64,000 nucleotides of DNA from positions 3,658,001-3,722,000 of the forward strand of contig NC_015554.1 in the NCBI RefSeq assembly GCF_000213655.1. The letters run 5' to 3'. A program made the translations under genes and the position numbers. The DNA comes from Alteromonas naphthalenivorans (lineage in GTDB: Bacteria; Pseudomonadota; Gammaproteobacteria; Enterobacterales; Alteromonadaceae). Positions 32,184 to 40,744 of this stretch are shown one piece after another; the first letter of the stretch is position 1, and each line of letters begins with the position of its first letter. The notes beneath the pieces were generated by a model. It made no database searches. It was not told the DNA's origin and saw only the letters and a list, made by a program, of their open reading frames with translations.

Positions 32184-33062
32184 TTAGGCATTTGCCGCTT
32201 GGCGTAGACGACGCTTCATGATGAGCGCTGGCACAGCATTGCTAATTAGCGCGCCTACCATAATAAGTACAATTGCTATTGAAATGGCGGTGGACAGTGT
32301 ACTTATTCCAAATAAAAATAGCGCAATACTGGAGATAACAGGTGTAGCAAAGCTTAGGCTCGCCAACAACTGGCGATTACCAAATTTAAGCCCAATATCC
32401 CACAAGTAAAACGCGCCACCTACAGGCCCAAGTCCTAGTAATATTGCACTTGCCCAAGCGTTAAATGAAAGGTCCCAATAGCTCGACTCTAGAGCTAGGT
32501 GGGAGCCCAGCGCTAGCACTGCTACTGCAATAGATATCCAGCCAATGTCTTCAACATCGCTTTTTGTGCCAGCCATAAACCACGAATAACCCGACCAAAT
32601 TAAGGCGCAAATAAATGCCAACCCGTAACCCAGTGTAAATTCGCTATTAAACTGAATGCTTTCCCCCCCTGTAACTAAAATTCCGCAACCAATAAAACCT
32701 AGTGCACCTCCAATTACAGCAAACAACCGTTGGTGCGCGTTAGCCACTGCAATACCCAGCAGTAACGGCCATAGATAGGCAATAAGACTTGCTTCAATAG
32801 GCGGTGCATAACGAAGGGCTAGAAAATAGCAAAAGTGAAATCCGAAGAGACCGCTGGTAGCCACTATCCATTGGGTAAGTGTTAGTTTAGGTAATGTAAA
32901 TAACGGCTCTCGCTTAATTAATCGCTTTAAAAAAAGCAATAGCGCAGAAACTGAAAAACAAATAAAAAGCAGCTGAAAAGGCGGCACTGACGATGCGTAA
33001 ACACCCAACACAGCTAATACGCCCCACGAAATGATGGCCACAAGCCCTATAAACGTTGCCAT
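32184..33062 (-). CDS. EamA/DMT family exporter
   Basis: About 292 residues with ten hydrophobic helices in two EamA repeats, as in drug/metabolite transporters of the RhaT/YdcZ type; likely an inner-membrane exporter of small metabolites, substrate unknown. The ATG at 33062 is preceded by AGG at a suitable distance; the frame also allows a TTG at 33086 (adding NFKNRQV). IEASLIAYLWPLLLG in the first repeat is typical of the family. It stands alone, convergent with the TonB-like gene. Confidence 0.88.
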   Translation of the reverse strand: MATFIGLVAIISWGVLAVLGVYASSVPPFQLLFICFSVSALLLFLKRLIKREPLFTLPKLTLTQWIVATSGLFGFHFCYFLALRYAPPIEASLIAYLWPLLLGIAVANAHQRLFAVIGGALGFIGCGILVTGGESIQFNSEFTLGYGLAFICALIWSGYSWFMAGTKSDVEDIGWISIAVAVLALGSHLALESSYWDLSFNAWASAILLGLGPVGGAFYLWDIGLKFGNRQLLASLSFATPVISSIALFLFGISTLSTAISIAIVLIMVGALISNAVPALIMKRRLRQAANA

Positions 33063-33291
33063 TACTTGCCTATTTTTAAAATTCAAGAAGCCTAAGCATA
33101 ACTGTAATTGTATATTCTATCTGTGCAGAAAAGGCGGTGTGGTTGATTTAAAAGCCTGATTTTCAGTTAAACTTTGCTGCGTTAATGAATACTGCGCTTT
33201 CACATATTTTGCGGGCCATTATTTTTCGGGCAAATACTACGGGAATAAATACTTAGCTTATGAAAGGAACTGATCATAGTTACCTTCCTGG

Positions 33292-34107
33292 CTATCGACG
33301 CTTAAAGTGCGTGGGTGGCATACCCACATGGTGTTTAAACCGACGGGTAAACGCAGACACATCGTCATACCCCACGTTTACCGCCACGGCAATAACAGGC
33401 ATATCTGTATTGCTCAGTAAGGCCCGTGCTTTCTCCATACGCACATTAATGAGGTATTCCCTTAGCCCCATCCCAGTAGCGGCTATAAAGCGCTTTTTAA
33501 ATTGTGTTGCGCCCACACAGGCAATTTTAGCAAGGGACGTGATAGTGTGTGGGTAGGCGACATCTTGGTGAATGCAAGAAAGCACTGGGATTATACGCTT
33601 ATCAGTGGCGACACCGCGTTGCTGCTGGGCTAAAAGTGCCGAGAACAAACTTAACATGGCGTCATTCTCATCATCAGTGATGTGATGCGTTAATTGCACT
33701 TCCACATACGCTAAAAACGCCTGCATGGGTGTGCTTATTTGAAAAATGGGAGCGCCTTTAGCGGGGTCAGAGGCATTAGCGGATAAGGAGCCTTTAACGG
33801 ATAAGGAGCCTTTAACGGATAAGGAGCCTTCAGCGGGTAAAGAGCCTTCTTCAAATAAATTGCCGCCAGCAATATTGTCCGGCACCGATTGCAAGTCCGC
33901 TACAATGAACTTCGCCTGCTCATCAGCAGTAAATCCATGAATGGCACCAGGTGCTATACAAATCCCCTCTCCCACTCCAACGCATCCACTGAAAGTATTA
34001 AGCGATATATCGATATGCCCGTTAAGTGGCAATACTAACTGGTAATAGTCATGAGCATGCATACACATAGTGCGAGTATAAGAACGAATAGATAATGACG
34101 GCTTCAC
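33292..34107 (-). CDS. AraC family transcriptional regulator with hexapeptide-repeat linker
   Basis: A 271-residue regulator. An N-terminal cupin-like ligand domain (~1-85, HAHDYYQLVLPLNG) and a C-terminal double helix-turn-helix (~175-270) with SLAKIACVGATQFKKRFIAATGMGLREY and VGYDDVSAFTRRFKHHVGMPP are clear. Between them, residues ~88-118 are imperfect copies of a six-residue unit around [AV][KE]GSLS, from an 18-bp DNA repeat. The start is GTG behind GAGG. It reads toward the EamA gene, a common regulator-exporter arrangement, so it may control that exporter (inference). Confidence 0.9.
   Translation of the reverse strand: MKPSLSIRSYTRTMCMHAHDYYQLVLPLNGHIDISLNTFSGCVGVGEGICIAPGAIHGFTADEQAKFIVADLQSVPDNIAGGNLFEEGSLPAEGSLSVKGSLSVKGSLSANASDPAKGAPIFQISTPMQAFLAYVEVQLTHHITDDENDAMLSLFSALLAQQQRGVATDKRIIPVLSCIHQDVAYPHTITSLAKIACVGATQFKKRFIAATGMGLREYLINVRMEKARALLSNTDMPVIAVAVNVGYDDVSAFTRRFKHHVGMPPTHFKRR
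33745..33852. repeat. 18-bp minisatellite inside the AraC-type gene
   Basis: Six consecutive 18-base units. The two at 33781-33798 and 33799-33816 are identical (GGATAAGGAGCCTTTAAC), the third at 33817 differs at two bases, and the outer units (33745, 33763, 33835) are more diverged. Length changes by whole units would keep the reading frame. Confidence 0.9.
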
Positions 34108-34276
34108 GATACCTCACAGTCATACATAGTGCTTAAGCTTACGTGCCTCTTATAAAAGTCATTAGGCGCAAAAACTCAATACGTTAAAAATTAGCTGTTA
34201 CTTTTTATACCTTAACATTGCCAACCTATGACAGTGCAACGTATGCTGCATTTTTGGTTTATGAAAGGAATGTGAC

Positions 34277-35194
34277 GTGGCCGCTGCGAACTTATTAGCC
34301 CTTCTCGATGATATCGCAACATTGATGGATGACATTGCTGTTATGTCGAAAGTGGCAGCAAAGAAAACTGCTGGTGTTCTGGGGGATGATTTGGCGCTTA
34401 ACGCTAACCAAGTACAGGGCGTGAAAGCTGACAGAGAATTACCCGTTGTGTGGGCCGTAGCAAAAGGCTCATTGCTAAATAAAGTTATATTGGTTCCTGC
34501 CGCCCTTCTTATTAGCGCTTTTGTGCCCTCGTTAATTACCGTACTTCTTGTACTAGGCGGACTCTATTTGTGCTTTGAAGGGGCTGAAAAGCTGCTTCAT
34601 AAATATTTACCTCATGATGATGAGTCAGCAGAACGTGAAGCCAGAATAAACGCCCTTGCTGATGAAAAAGTGGATATGGTCGCGTTTGAAAAAGAGAAAA
34701 TTAAAGGCGCTATTCGTACCGACTTCATTCTTTCAGCGGAAATTATTGTGATTGCACTAGGGAGTGTAACGGATGCCACTTTTACCACTCAAGTAGGCGT
34801 ATTGGTGGCGCTTAGCATTGCTATCACATTAGGGGTATACGGGCTGGTTGCTGGTATTGTCAAAATGGATGATGTAGGGCTGTATTTACTGCGTAAATCA
34901 CTCACGGGTACCATGAACACCCTCCAACGCTTCTTTGGCCGTGCACTGTTAATAGCCGCGCCCATTTTGATGAAAACCCTTGCAATAGTTGGCACCATTG
35001 CCATGTTTTTGGTGGGCGGCGGCATTCTTACTCACAACATTGGTTTTCTGCATCACGCCGCAGTGTGGTTCAGCGAACTCGCGCCATCAATAACGACCGT
35101 AATGGCGATTGCTGCCGATGGTCTTGCAGGTCTAGTCGCTGGCGCCGTTTTAGCCATCATCTTCACCCTAGCTTCTCGCTTACGCAAAAACTAA
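34277..35194 (+). CDS. DUF808 family inner-membrane protein (YedI-like)
   Basis: A 305-residue protein of the DUF808/YedI family, function unknown. Its start [43 protein letters not shown] (split: the family signature is DDIAVMSK and GDDLA) is very characteristic. It has about five to six membrane helices beginning near residue 75. The start is GTG at 34277 with AAGGA seven bases upstream. No operon partners; a weak hairpin follows at 35206. Confidence 0.9.
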   Translation: MAAANLLALLDDIATLMDDIAVMSKVAAKKTAGVLGDDLALNANQVQGVKADRELPVVWAVAKGSLLNKVILVPAALLISAFVPSLITVLLVLGGLYLCFEGAEKLLHKYLPHDDESAEREARINALADEKVDMVAFEKEKIKGAIRTDFILSAEIIVIALGSVTDATFTTQVGVLVALSIAITLGVYGLVAGIVKMDDVGLYLLRKSLTGTMNTLQRFFGRALLIAAPILMKTLAIVGTIAMFLVGGGILTHNIGFLHHAAVWFSELAPSITTVMAIAADGLAGLVAGAVLAIIFTLASRLRKN

Positions 35195-35565
35195 ATGGTG
35201 TGTTTAAGGGGTAGAATCACTGCCCCTTACGTTTATTTAGCCAAATATGTATCTACTTACCTTATCCATATTCTCTGCTTTGCTGTGTCCCGCTTTAATT
35301 TTCATTTCCCACAATGATCAGCGTTAGTTATTTTGACCAAAACACATCCACAAACTAACTAAATATTAGTTAATTCGTTAATTTCGAAAACCTACCTTAA
35401 AAACAATAAAAATAAAAAATCATAATAATCATTAATTTAACTAATTATAAAAAGATGGCACATCCCTCGCTATAAACTAATTGTTAATTGATAACGACTT
35501 AATAAATAACTGCCAAGCAGTCCGATTTAGTGCAGTGACTTACTTTTACTCATAGGAGATGAACC
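35195..35565. other. AT-rich intergenic region
   Basis: About 370 bases with no convincing ORF. It holds a weak hairpin, AAGGGG (35206-35211) with CCCCTT (35223-35228), followed by ACGTTTATTT, a possible terminator for the DUF808 gene. The stretch 35330-35470 is very AT-rich and probably holds the promoter of the secreted-protein gene at 35566. Confidence 0.5.
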
Positions 35566-35853
35566 ATGTTTACCAACAAAAAATTACTTACTGCGCTGAT
35601 TCTAAGTACTGCATTTACAGCCACCACTGCAATGGCGGATGAACCAACAAGTAACCTACTATCGCAAACCGATTATTTAGTGGCTAGTGCAATGGCTGAT
35701 GTAAAACAAGATATGACGATAGGCATCACGTATGACGTATTAACGGCCAGTCATACTTTTGAGCCGAATGCGGCAGAAGCCAGCACTTTAATTGCAGATA
35801 TTACGATTACGCCAATGAAAAGTGATGAGTTTCAAAACGATAACGACGCGTAA
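35566..35853 (+). CDS. Small secreted protein of unknown function
   Basis: A 95-residue protein with a classical signal peptide (1-24, cleavage likely after TAMA-D). The mature part (~71 residues) is acidic and contains no cysteine or known domain. The ATG follows ATAGGAGATGAACC, a good ribosome-binding site. Its stop codon overlaps the AAGGAGG site of the next, 35-codon gene, so the two are coupled. Not recognised; possibly periplasmic. Confidence 0.75.
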   Translation: MFTNKKLLTALILSTAFTATTAMADEPTSNLLSQTDYLVASAMADVKQDMTIGITYDVLTASHTFEPNAAEASTLIADITITPMKSDEFQNDNDA

Positions 35854-35863
35854 GGAGGCAGGT

Positions 35864-35971
35864 ATGCTAACCGCTAGCGCATTATTTATGTTGGTCTTGG
35901 CACCCGTAGCAGCATTTGCACTTAGCGCTGTAGTGTTTTCAACAGCGCGATATATGTTAGACCAGTTTTAG
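35864..35971 (+). CDS. 35-aa single-helix membrane protein
   Basis: ATG ORF of 35 codons: MLTASALFMLVLAPVAAFAL followed by SAVVFSTARYMLDQF. It is one long hydrophobic helix with a short charged tail. A strong Shine-Dalgarno sequence AAGGAGG (35852-35858) begins in the stop codon of the secreted-protein gene, 5 bases before the ATG, which argues strongly for real, coupled translation. A strong hairpin terminator follows at 36012. Function unknown; a small membrane regulator or partner of the upstream product is plausible. Confidence 0.65.
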   Translation: MLTASALFMLVLAPVAAFALSAVVFSTARYMLDQF

Positions 35972-36011
35972 TACTACTTTTAAAGTTTAGCCTACTCCCT
36001 GGGGCTTTTTC

Positions 36012-36068
36012 AGGAGGCAATAAAAAGCATATTGAGTTGGATGCTTTTTACTGCCTACCTGTTTTTTT
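36012..36068 (+). terminator. Long hairpin terminator
   Basis: About 19 bp of stem (36012-36030, AGGAGGCAATAAAAAGCAT, with 36041-36060) and a 10-base loop, followed by GTTTTTTT. It ends the small-gene pair at 35566-35971 and abuts the convergent PBP1b stop. Confidence 0.8.
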
Positions 36069-38412
36069 ATCCAAATATTCTTTCCCACCAGCTTTTCTTT
36101 TCGCCTTCTTTTTCTCCATCAGGCTTCACTGCTTTACCAGAACAATCTTGTTGCGCAGGCGGTAACACATCTAGAATAGCTGGTACACTCATGCTTCCGG
36201 CACATCCGGCAATCACTACCGCGCCGGTCTTCGCGTCAAAGTGCGCAATACCCAAACCATCTGGAAAGCGGCGAGATAAAGACTTAGGTGATTGAGACTT
36301 CATATAATTAATAAACACCGGTAAGGCACCACTGGCACCGGTTAAATTTACTGGCAAGTTATCATCATTGCCGACCCACACAGTCACCACGTTGTTACGG
36401 TCAAAGCCGCTGAACCAACTATCACGATAATCGTCAGTAGTACCGGTTTTACCCGCCATATTCACGTTACCAAAGTTGGCACCTATTTGTTTTGCCGTTC
36501 CATCTATCGTGACTTTGTAAAGTGCATAGTTCAGTAAGTAAGTAGCAGCTTCGTCGGTTCGCTGCGCATAAAATTCGGCCTTTTTCCATAACAGTGCATT
36601 GTCAGCGGTTACGACTGAGCTCACTGTATGAAGGGGAACATAGCGCCCGCCGTTCGATAATGTTTGGTACATTTGGTTGGTAACAAACGGCGTTAACTCT
36701 ACCGCCCCTAACGTGAGAGAAGGCACCAAATTGACCTGAGAGGTAACGCCTAGTCGCGCAATAGTGTCAGCAATAACATCCAGCCCAACTTGCATGCCTA
36801 AATTAACGGTAGGCACATTCAAAGATTCAACCAATCCTTGAATAAGCGGCACTTGCCCTCTGAATTCTTTATCGTAATTTAATGGTGACCATTGCTGTCC
36901 ATTACGGCTTTCTAGCGTAATAGGCTCATCTTCAAGTGGCGTGGCTAAATTAAACTGGGTTGGATCTTCAAGGGCTGATAAATACACCGCAGGTTTAATT
37001 AATGAACCGATTGGACGCTTCGCTCCTAACGCTCGGTTAAACCCTTTAAATGAGTAGTCTTTACCGCCAACAATGGCGCGCACTTCGCCTTTAGCACTGT
37101 CGGTCACAACCATCGCGCCTTGAAGGGGATTTTTCCTGTTCGTTTGTAAACTGGCAATCGTACCAGAGAGGGCTTTTTCTGCCCGGCGCTGAGCCACGAT
37201 ATCTAACGTGGTAAACACTTTTACGCCCGAGTCACGCAAGCTTGAATCGGCTAGAATATCTGCAAGCTCTCGTCTTACCTGCTCCATAAAAGCAGGATGT
37301 TTGCCGCTGGCCAAACTAGCGCCACTGGCCAAACCTAACGGCATATTAATCGCCCGCTCATATTGGCTGCGGTCGATTTCATTTTCGTCAAATAACATAC
37401 GCAACACCAAGTCTCGGCGCTCTTTGACGCGCTCGGGGTGTTTACGTGGATTGTAATAAGAAGGGCCTTTGATAATAGCCACAAGCGTTGCTATTTCAGT
37501 TGTGCTCAGTTCATTCGCTGGGCGGTCGAAGTAGAAATAACTAGCCAGCCCGAAACCGTGCACCGCCATGTCTCCATTTTGCCCTAAGAAGACTTCATTT
37601 AAATAGGCTTGAATGATTTCCGATTTGGAATACCTTGCGTCTATGATCACCGCCATAATGGCTTCTTTCGCTTTACGCACAATCGAGCGCTCACGGGTTA
37701 GAAACATATTTTTGACTAATTGCTGGGTAAGCGTGCTACCACCTTGTACGGTTCTGCCCGCCGCAATATTTGCTAATAGCGCCCGTAATATAGATAAAGG
37801 AGCTACACCGTGGTGATTATAAAAATTGCGATCTTCCACCAGCGTTAACGCTTTTGGCAGCATATCGGGAATAGTATCCAGTGTGACCAACATTCTGTCT
37901 TCCTGACTACCGCTGACCATGCGCGTAACTAACCACGGCTCAAGTTTTACAGTGCCAAATGGGCGAGTTTGCGTTCTGTCTTGAATCAGACTAATCCGGC
38001 TGCCTTGCCAAGTTATCTCTAAATGACGAAGCCCTTCTGCGCCTTCAGGAAAATGAAACGCACGGCGCTGAATATTTAAAATGCCATTTCGATAACTGTA
38101 CTCGCCGCTACCATCTGCCTCATTAACTTTGCGATATCCTAACAAGGTTAATTCATCAATCACTTCGGTGGGAGTAATTTCCTGCCCTTTACTGAGTTCT
38201 AAGGGGCGGGCAAATATCTGCGCAGGAACTTCCCACTTATTGCCTGAAAACTCATGTTTAATTTGCGCATCTAAGTAAAAAGCATAGGCGCCAAGTACCA
38301 CAACGCCTATCAGAAATAAGCGCAAGAAAAGCTTCATTATTGAAAAAGATTTAGGTTTGGATGCCGCTTTTGATTGTTTTTTTGCCACTTTTTTTGCCAC
38401 TGAGAATGCCAT
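36067..38412 (-). CDS. mrcB: Bifunctional penicillin-binding protein 1B
   Basis: Class A PBP that polymerises glycan strands and crosslinks peptides at the inner membrane. The ATG at 38412 gives about 781 residues; the frame is open 32 codons further without PBP-like sequence. Order: basic cytoplasmic tail, one helix (~24-42), UB2H domain (~85-165, the LpoB contact in E. coli), GT51 glycosyltransferase with LVEDRNFYNHHGV, then transpeptidase with SxxK in GSLIKPAVY, SxN in ESLNVPTVN and KTG in AGKTGTTDDY. The UB2H domain identifies PBP1B rather than PBP1A. No strong ribosome site is visible. Confidence 0.95.
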   Translation of the reverse strand: MAFSVAKKVAKKQSKAASKPKSFSIMKLFLRLFLIGVVVLGAYAFYLDAQIKHEFSGNKWEVPAQIFARPLELSKGQEITPTEVIDELTLLGYRKVNEADGSGEYSYRNGILNIQRRAFHFPEGAEGLRHLEITWQGSRISLIQDRTQTRPFGTVKLEPWLVTRMVSGSQEDRMLVTLDTIPDMLPKALTLVEDRNFYNHHGVAPLSILRALLANIAAGRTVQGGSTLTQQLVKNMFLTRERSIVRKAKEAIMAVIIDARYSKSEIIQAYLNEVFLGQNGDMAVHGFGLASYFYFDRPANELSTTEIATLVAIIKGPSYYNPRKHPERVKERRDLVLRMLFDENEIDRSQYERAINMPLGLASGASLASGKHPAFMEQVRRELADILADSSLRDSGVKVFTTLDIVAQRRAEKALSGTIASLQTNRKNPLQGAMVVTDSAKGEVRAIVGGKDYSFKGFNRALGAKRPIGSLIKPAVYLSALEDPTQFNLATPLEDEPITLESRNGQQWSPLNYDKEFRGQVPLIQGLVESLNVPTVNLGMQVGLDVIADTIARLGVTSQVNLVPSLTLGAVELTPFVTNQMYQTLSNGGRYVPLHTVSSVVTADNALLWKKAEFYAQRTDEAATYLLNYALYKVTIDGTAKQIGANFGNVNMAGKTGTTDDYRDSWFSGFDRNNVVTVWVGNDDNLPVNLTGASGALPVFINYMKSQSPKSLSRRFPDGLGIAHFDAKTGAVVIAGCAGSMSVPAILDVLPPAQQDCSGKAVKPDGEKEGEKKSWWERIFG

Positions 38413-38638
38413 GATATGAAGCTGAAAAAATTGTGCAGCTTTCTGAACACAATTTCCAGCGAATGCTGAAGAATTTTGTAGCAGCATATAAACAACTGTG
38501 TGCTGCACACTCTGAAGTTAGCGAACACTACCACTGCTCCCCCTCGGCAACAACTACAAAAATAGCGCCACGCTAAAATCAATCGTTTCAATGTTACCAA
38601 CCGTAGTAATGTTGAATGCTTACACTCAAGGAGAAATT

Positions 38639-38842
38639 ATGACATCTGAAAATAAGGCGAGCTCTATTGCCAATATGGAAGGGTTACAATCGGCTATCGT
38701 AGCGGGAGAAAAGGCCAGAGTGAAAGAGCTGTTAGAGGGTCGTTCGTTAGATGAACTTCAAAAAGGGTATTTAATCGAGCTTGCTGAATTAAACAACGAT
38801 GGCGACATTGTTGGTATTTTAAAACAAGCGCCTACAGCTTAA
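38639..38842 (+). CDS. Conserved-looking 67-aa protein of unknown function
   Basis: ATG at 38639 behind an excellent AAGGAG (38628-38633). The 67 residues are helical and charged (ENKASSIANMEGLQSAIVAG, then EKARVKELLEGRSLDELQKG), with no membrane segment or cysteine. The reading frame continues 16 codons upstream, but the ribosome site fixes this start. It is divergent from mrcB, sharing a ~225-base promoter region. Function not recognised. Confidence 0.7.
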   Translation: MTSENKASSIANMEGLQSAIVAGEKARVKELLEGRSLDELQKGYLIELAELNNDGDIVGILKQAPTA

Positions 38843-38969
38843 CGCCCCAAGGTAGGTTTACATATTGTTACGTATCATCTGCCATAAACCTTAGCGCATC
38901 ATTGAATTATACTCGCGTTTTACAGTCACATTGAGATAGCATGTGTGCTCGCAATACAGGAATTGAATT

Positions 38970-40196
38970 ATGGGTTTAAAGGGTAAAGGGAAGCAGTGGG
39001 TTACTGCAGTATCAATGATGTCAGCACTGCTATCAGGGCTTTGCAGCACGACTGCAATGGCCGATGAGGCGTTTTCCATATGTACCTCTCAACTTGCCAA
39101 CAAAGCACTTGAGCAAGGTGTCAGTCAAGAGACTGTCGATACCATTTTCCCCTCATTAGTATACCAAGCTCGTGTAATAGAGCTTGATAGAAGCCAACCA
39201 GAATTCGTTCAAACCTTTCCAGGCTACTTTAGTAAACGTGTAACCGATTGGCGCACGAACAAGGGCCAGGAAATGTACGAGAAGCATAAGGACTTGCTGC
39301 ACAAATTAAGTGACAAGTACGGTGTGCCGCCGCACTACTTGCTGGCCTTCTGGGGGCTTGAAACTAACTTTGGTAATTACAAAGGCAAAATGCCTGTTCT
39401 TGATTCGTTAGCCACGCTTGCTTGCGATCCCCGAAGAAGCAAATACTTTACCCAAGAGCTTTTGGTAGCAGTGAAGTTATTTGAGCGTGAGTCACTCACC
39501 CGTGAGGAAATGGTAGGTTCTTGGGCTGGCGCTATGGGTCATACCCAATTTATGCCGTCGGCTTATACCCATTACGCGGTAGATGGCGACAATGACGGTC
39601 AAATCAACTTATGGAATAGTGAAGAAGATGCGCTAACCTCTGCGGCCAACTTTCTTGCGAGTTTAGGCTGGCAACGAGGCTTTCGTTGGGGCCGGGAAGT
39701 GCAGCTTCCTGAAGGTTTCGATTATCAACTTTCTGGTTATAAGAACCGCCGTACATTGAGCCAGTGGAGCGAACTAGGCGTGAAACAAGCCGATGCTAGC
39801 CCATTAGGCGACGACGATACCAAAGCATATGTGGTGGTTCCTGCAGGACATGCAGGCCCAGCATTTGTGGGTTACCAGAACTTTCGCGTGATCATGCGTT
39901 GGAATAATTCAGAGTTTTACGCCATTGCGGTAGGCGTATTAGCCGATAGAATTTCAGGAGCATCCGGGATTATTGCTCCCCTACCTGATTTACCCGCTTA
40001 CAGCCGCAACGATATTATTGGCTTACAGAAAAAACTGAATGACCGCGGCTTCGATGTTGGTACACCCGATGGAATAATTGGCCCAGCCACTCGCGAAGGT
40101 ATCCGCAACTATCAAATAGCAAACGATATGATTGCTGATGGCTTTCCGGGCCTTAATGTGATGCAGTCTTTGAACTTAGTTGATAAGAGTGCTTAG
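38970..40196 (+). CDS. Lytic murein transglycosylase (MltB-like) with peptidoglycan-binding domain
   Basis: A periplasmic enzyme that cleaves peptidoglycan to 1,6-anhydro-muropeptides. It has 408 residues: signal peptide (1-31, cleaved near AMADEAF, no lipobox), SLT_2 catalytic domain (~36-325) with the catalytic Glu in FWGLETNFGNYKG and GSWAGAMGHTQFMPS, and a C-terminal PG_binding_1 domain (~340-400: LQKKLNDRGFDVGTPDGIIGPATREGI). Soluble MltB paralogues with this C-terminal domain are common in proteobacteria. It originally converged on hrpB, whose displaced 3' end begins 29 bases downstream. Confidence 0.93.
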   Translation: MGLKGKGKQWVTAVSMMSALLSGLCSTTAMADEAFSICTSQLANKALEQGVSQETVDTIFPSLVYQARVIELDRSQPEFVQTFPGYFSKRVTDWRTNKGQEMYEKHKDLLHKLSDKYGVPPHYLLAFWGLETNFGNYKGKMPVLDSLATLACDPRRSKYFTQELLVAVKLFERESLTREEMVGSWAGAMGHTQFMPSAYTHYAVDGDNDGQINLWNSEEDALTSAANFLASLGWQRGFRWGREVQLPEGFDYQLSGYKNRRTLSQWSELGVKQADASPLGDDDTKAYVVVPAGHAGPAFVGYQNFRVIMRWNNSEFYAIAVGVLADRISGASGIIAPLPDLPAYSRNDIIGLQKKLNDRGFDVGTPDGIIGPATREGIRNYQIANDMIADGFPGLNVMQSLNLVDKSA

Positions 40197-40224
40197 CCGC
40201 TTTTAAAAGGCTTTACTTGCCCCG

Positions 40225-40293
40225 TTAGCTCATCGCCCTCTTTGTTTTGGCGGTGGGTTTAGCGGTAGCTGGTTCGTCTGGCCAAAAGTGCTT
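40225..40293 (-). pseudogene. hrpB: Displaced 3' end of hrpB
   Basis: Read on the minus strand, these bases encode KHFWPDEPATAKPTAKTKRA-MS-stop. This is the typical HrpB C-terminus (RYPKH-x-WPDDP followed by a basic tail). The main hrpB frame loses homology exactly after RYPK at 52759, 12.5 kb away. Joining the two pieces through the shared CCAAGC (GCTTGG on the plus strand) restores ...RYPKHFWPDEP... without a gap. This fragment marks the left boundary of the mobile element. Confidence 0.95.
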
Positions 40294-40295
40294 GG
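40290..40295. repeat. 6-bp direct repeat at the left element junction
   Basis: GCTTGG, identical and in the same orientation as 52758-52763. It is the only sequence common to both hrpB junctions; one copy is consumed when the uninterrupted gene is rebuilt. Six base pairs is the spacer/overlap size I recall for SE-type elements. Confidence 0.85.
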
Positions 40296-40312
40296 CAATG
40301 TGAATAATCAAA
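40296..40312 (+). repeat. Left terminal inverted repeat of the element
   Basis: CAATGTGAATAATCAAA. Aligned with the minus-strand right end TTATGCGAAGAATGGAA, 11 of 17 positions agree (shared pattern ATG-y-GAA-k-AAT-nn-AA), starting immediately next to the 6-bp direct repeat. It is the probable outer recombinase-binding site. Confidence 0.75.
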
Positions 40313-40315
40313 CTC

Positions 40316-40496
40316 GTTGACAGCTACCTTAAGCCCTTATTATCAATAGGTGCAAGCCCATTCAATATATTATCCGTTGACAAGTCAACATAATCCTATT
40401 GTTGACACTCTATTCCCTCCCAGTTGACAGTGACTAATTTAAAGTTGACAGATTAATAGCATGTACGTTGACATAATTATCATCCGTGCGTTGACA
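40316..40496 (+). repeat. Left-end array of seven GTTGACA repeats
   Basis: Exact GTTGACA at 40316, 40376, 40401, 40423, 40444, 40467 and 40490, all on the plus strand pointing into the element. The last six are 21-25 bases apart, about two helical turns, so bound proteins would lie on one face. The copy at 40376 is half of an inverted repeat GTTGAC-AA-GTCAAC. No ORF covers the array. The motif contains the -35 hexamer TTGACA but no -10 box is suitably placed, so a binding array is more likely than promoters. Confidence 0.85.
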
Positions 40497-40519
40497 AAAA
40501 TAGAGAGAAATACATTTCT

Positions 40520-40613
40520 GTTACCCAGTAACATTATTGTACCTACTTACTAATTACATTTTCTGTTACCCAGTAACGTAAATGCAATTTATAGTTTTTT
40601 GTTACCCAGTAAC
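40520..40613. repeat. Three copies of palindrome GTTACCCAGTAAC
   Basis: GTTAC-CCA-GTAAC at 40520-40532, 40565-40577 and 40601-40613, with conserved flanks (TTTCT before, AT-rich after, two of three followed by TAAATG). A fourth copy is at 43198-43210 near the start of the third cargo gene. It is placed like an operator for the cargo genes or a small repeat family; no match is recognised. Confidence 0.8.
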
Positions 40614-40744
40614 ATAAATGCGCTAAACCTTACTTCAATCGCACTGTCCTTATTGGGGTAAACCAATGTTAGTTATGATTGACTATTCGAGTCTCAGCTA
40701 ACAATATATTTAGTCAGTCTTACATTTTATTGAAAAAAGCCTTT

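Noticed and set aside
40316..40496. Tandem sigma70 promoters (each GTTGACA contains TTGACA)
   Set aside because: No TATAAT-like box lies 16-18 bases after any copy; the next copy falls there instead.
40520..40613. Integron attC or CRISPR-like array
   Set aside because: GTTACCCAGTAAC lacks attC core/inverse-core layout, the copies are few and unequally spaced, and no integron integrase or cas gene is present.
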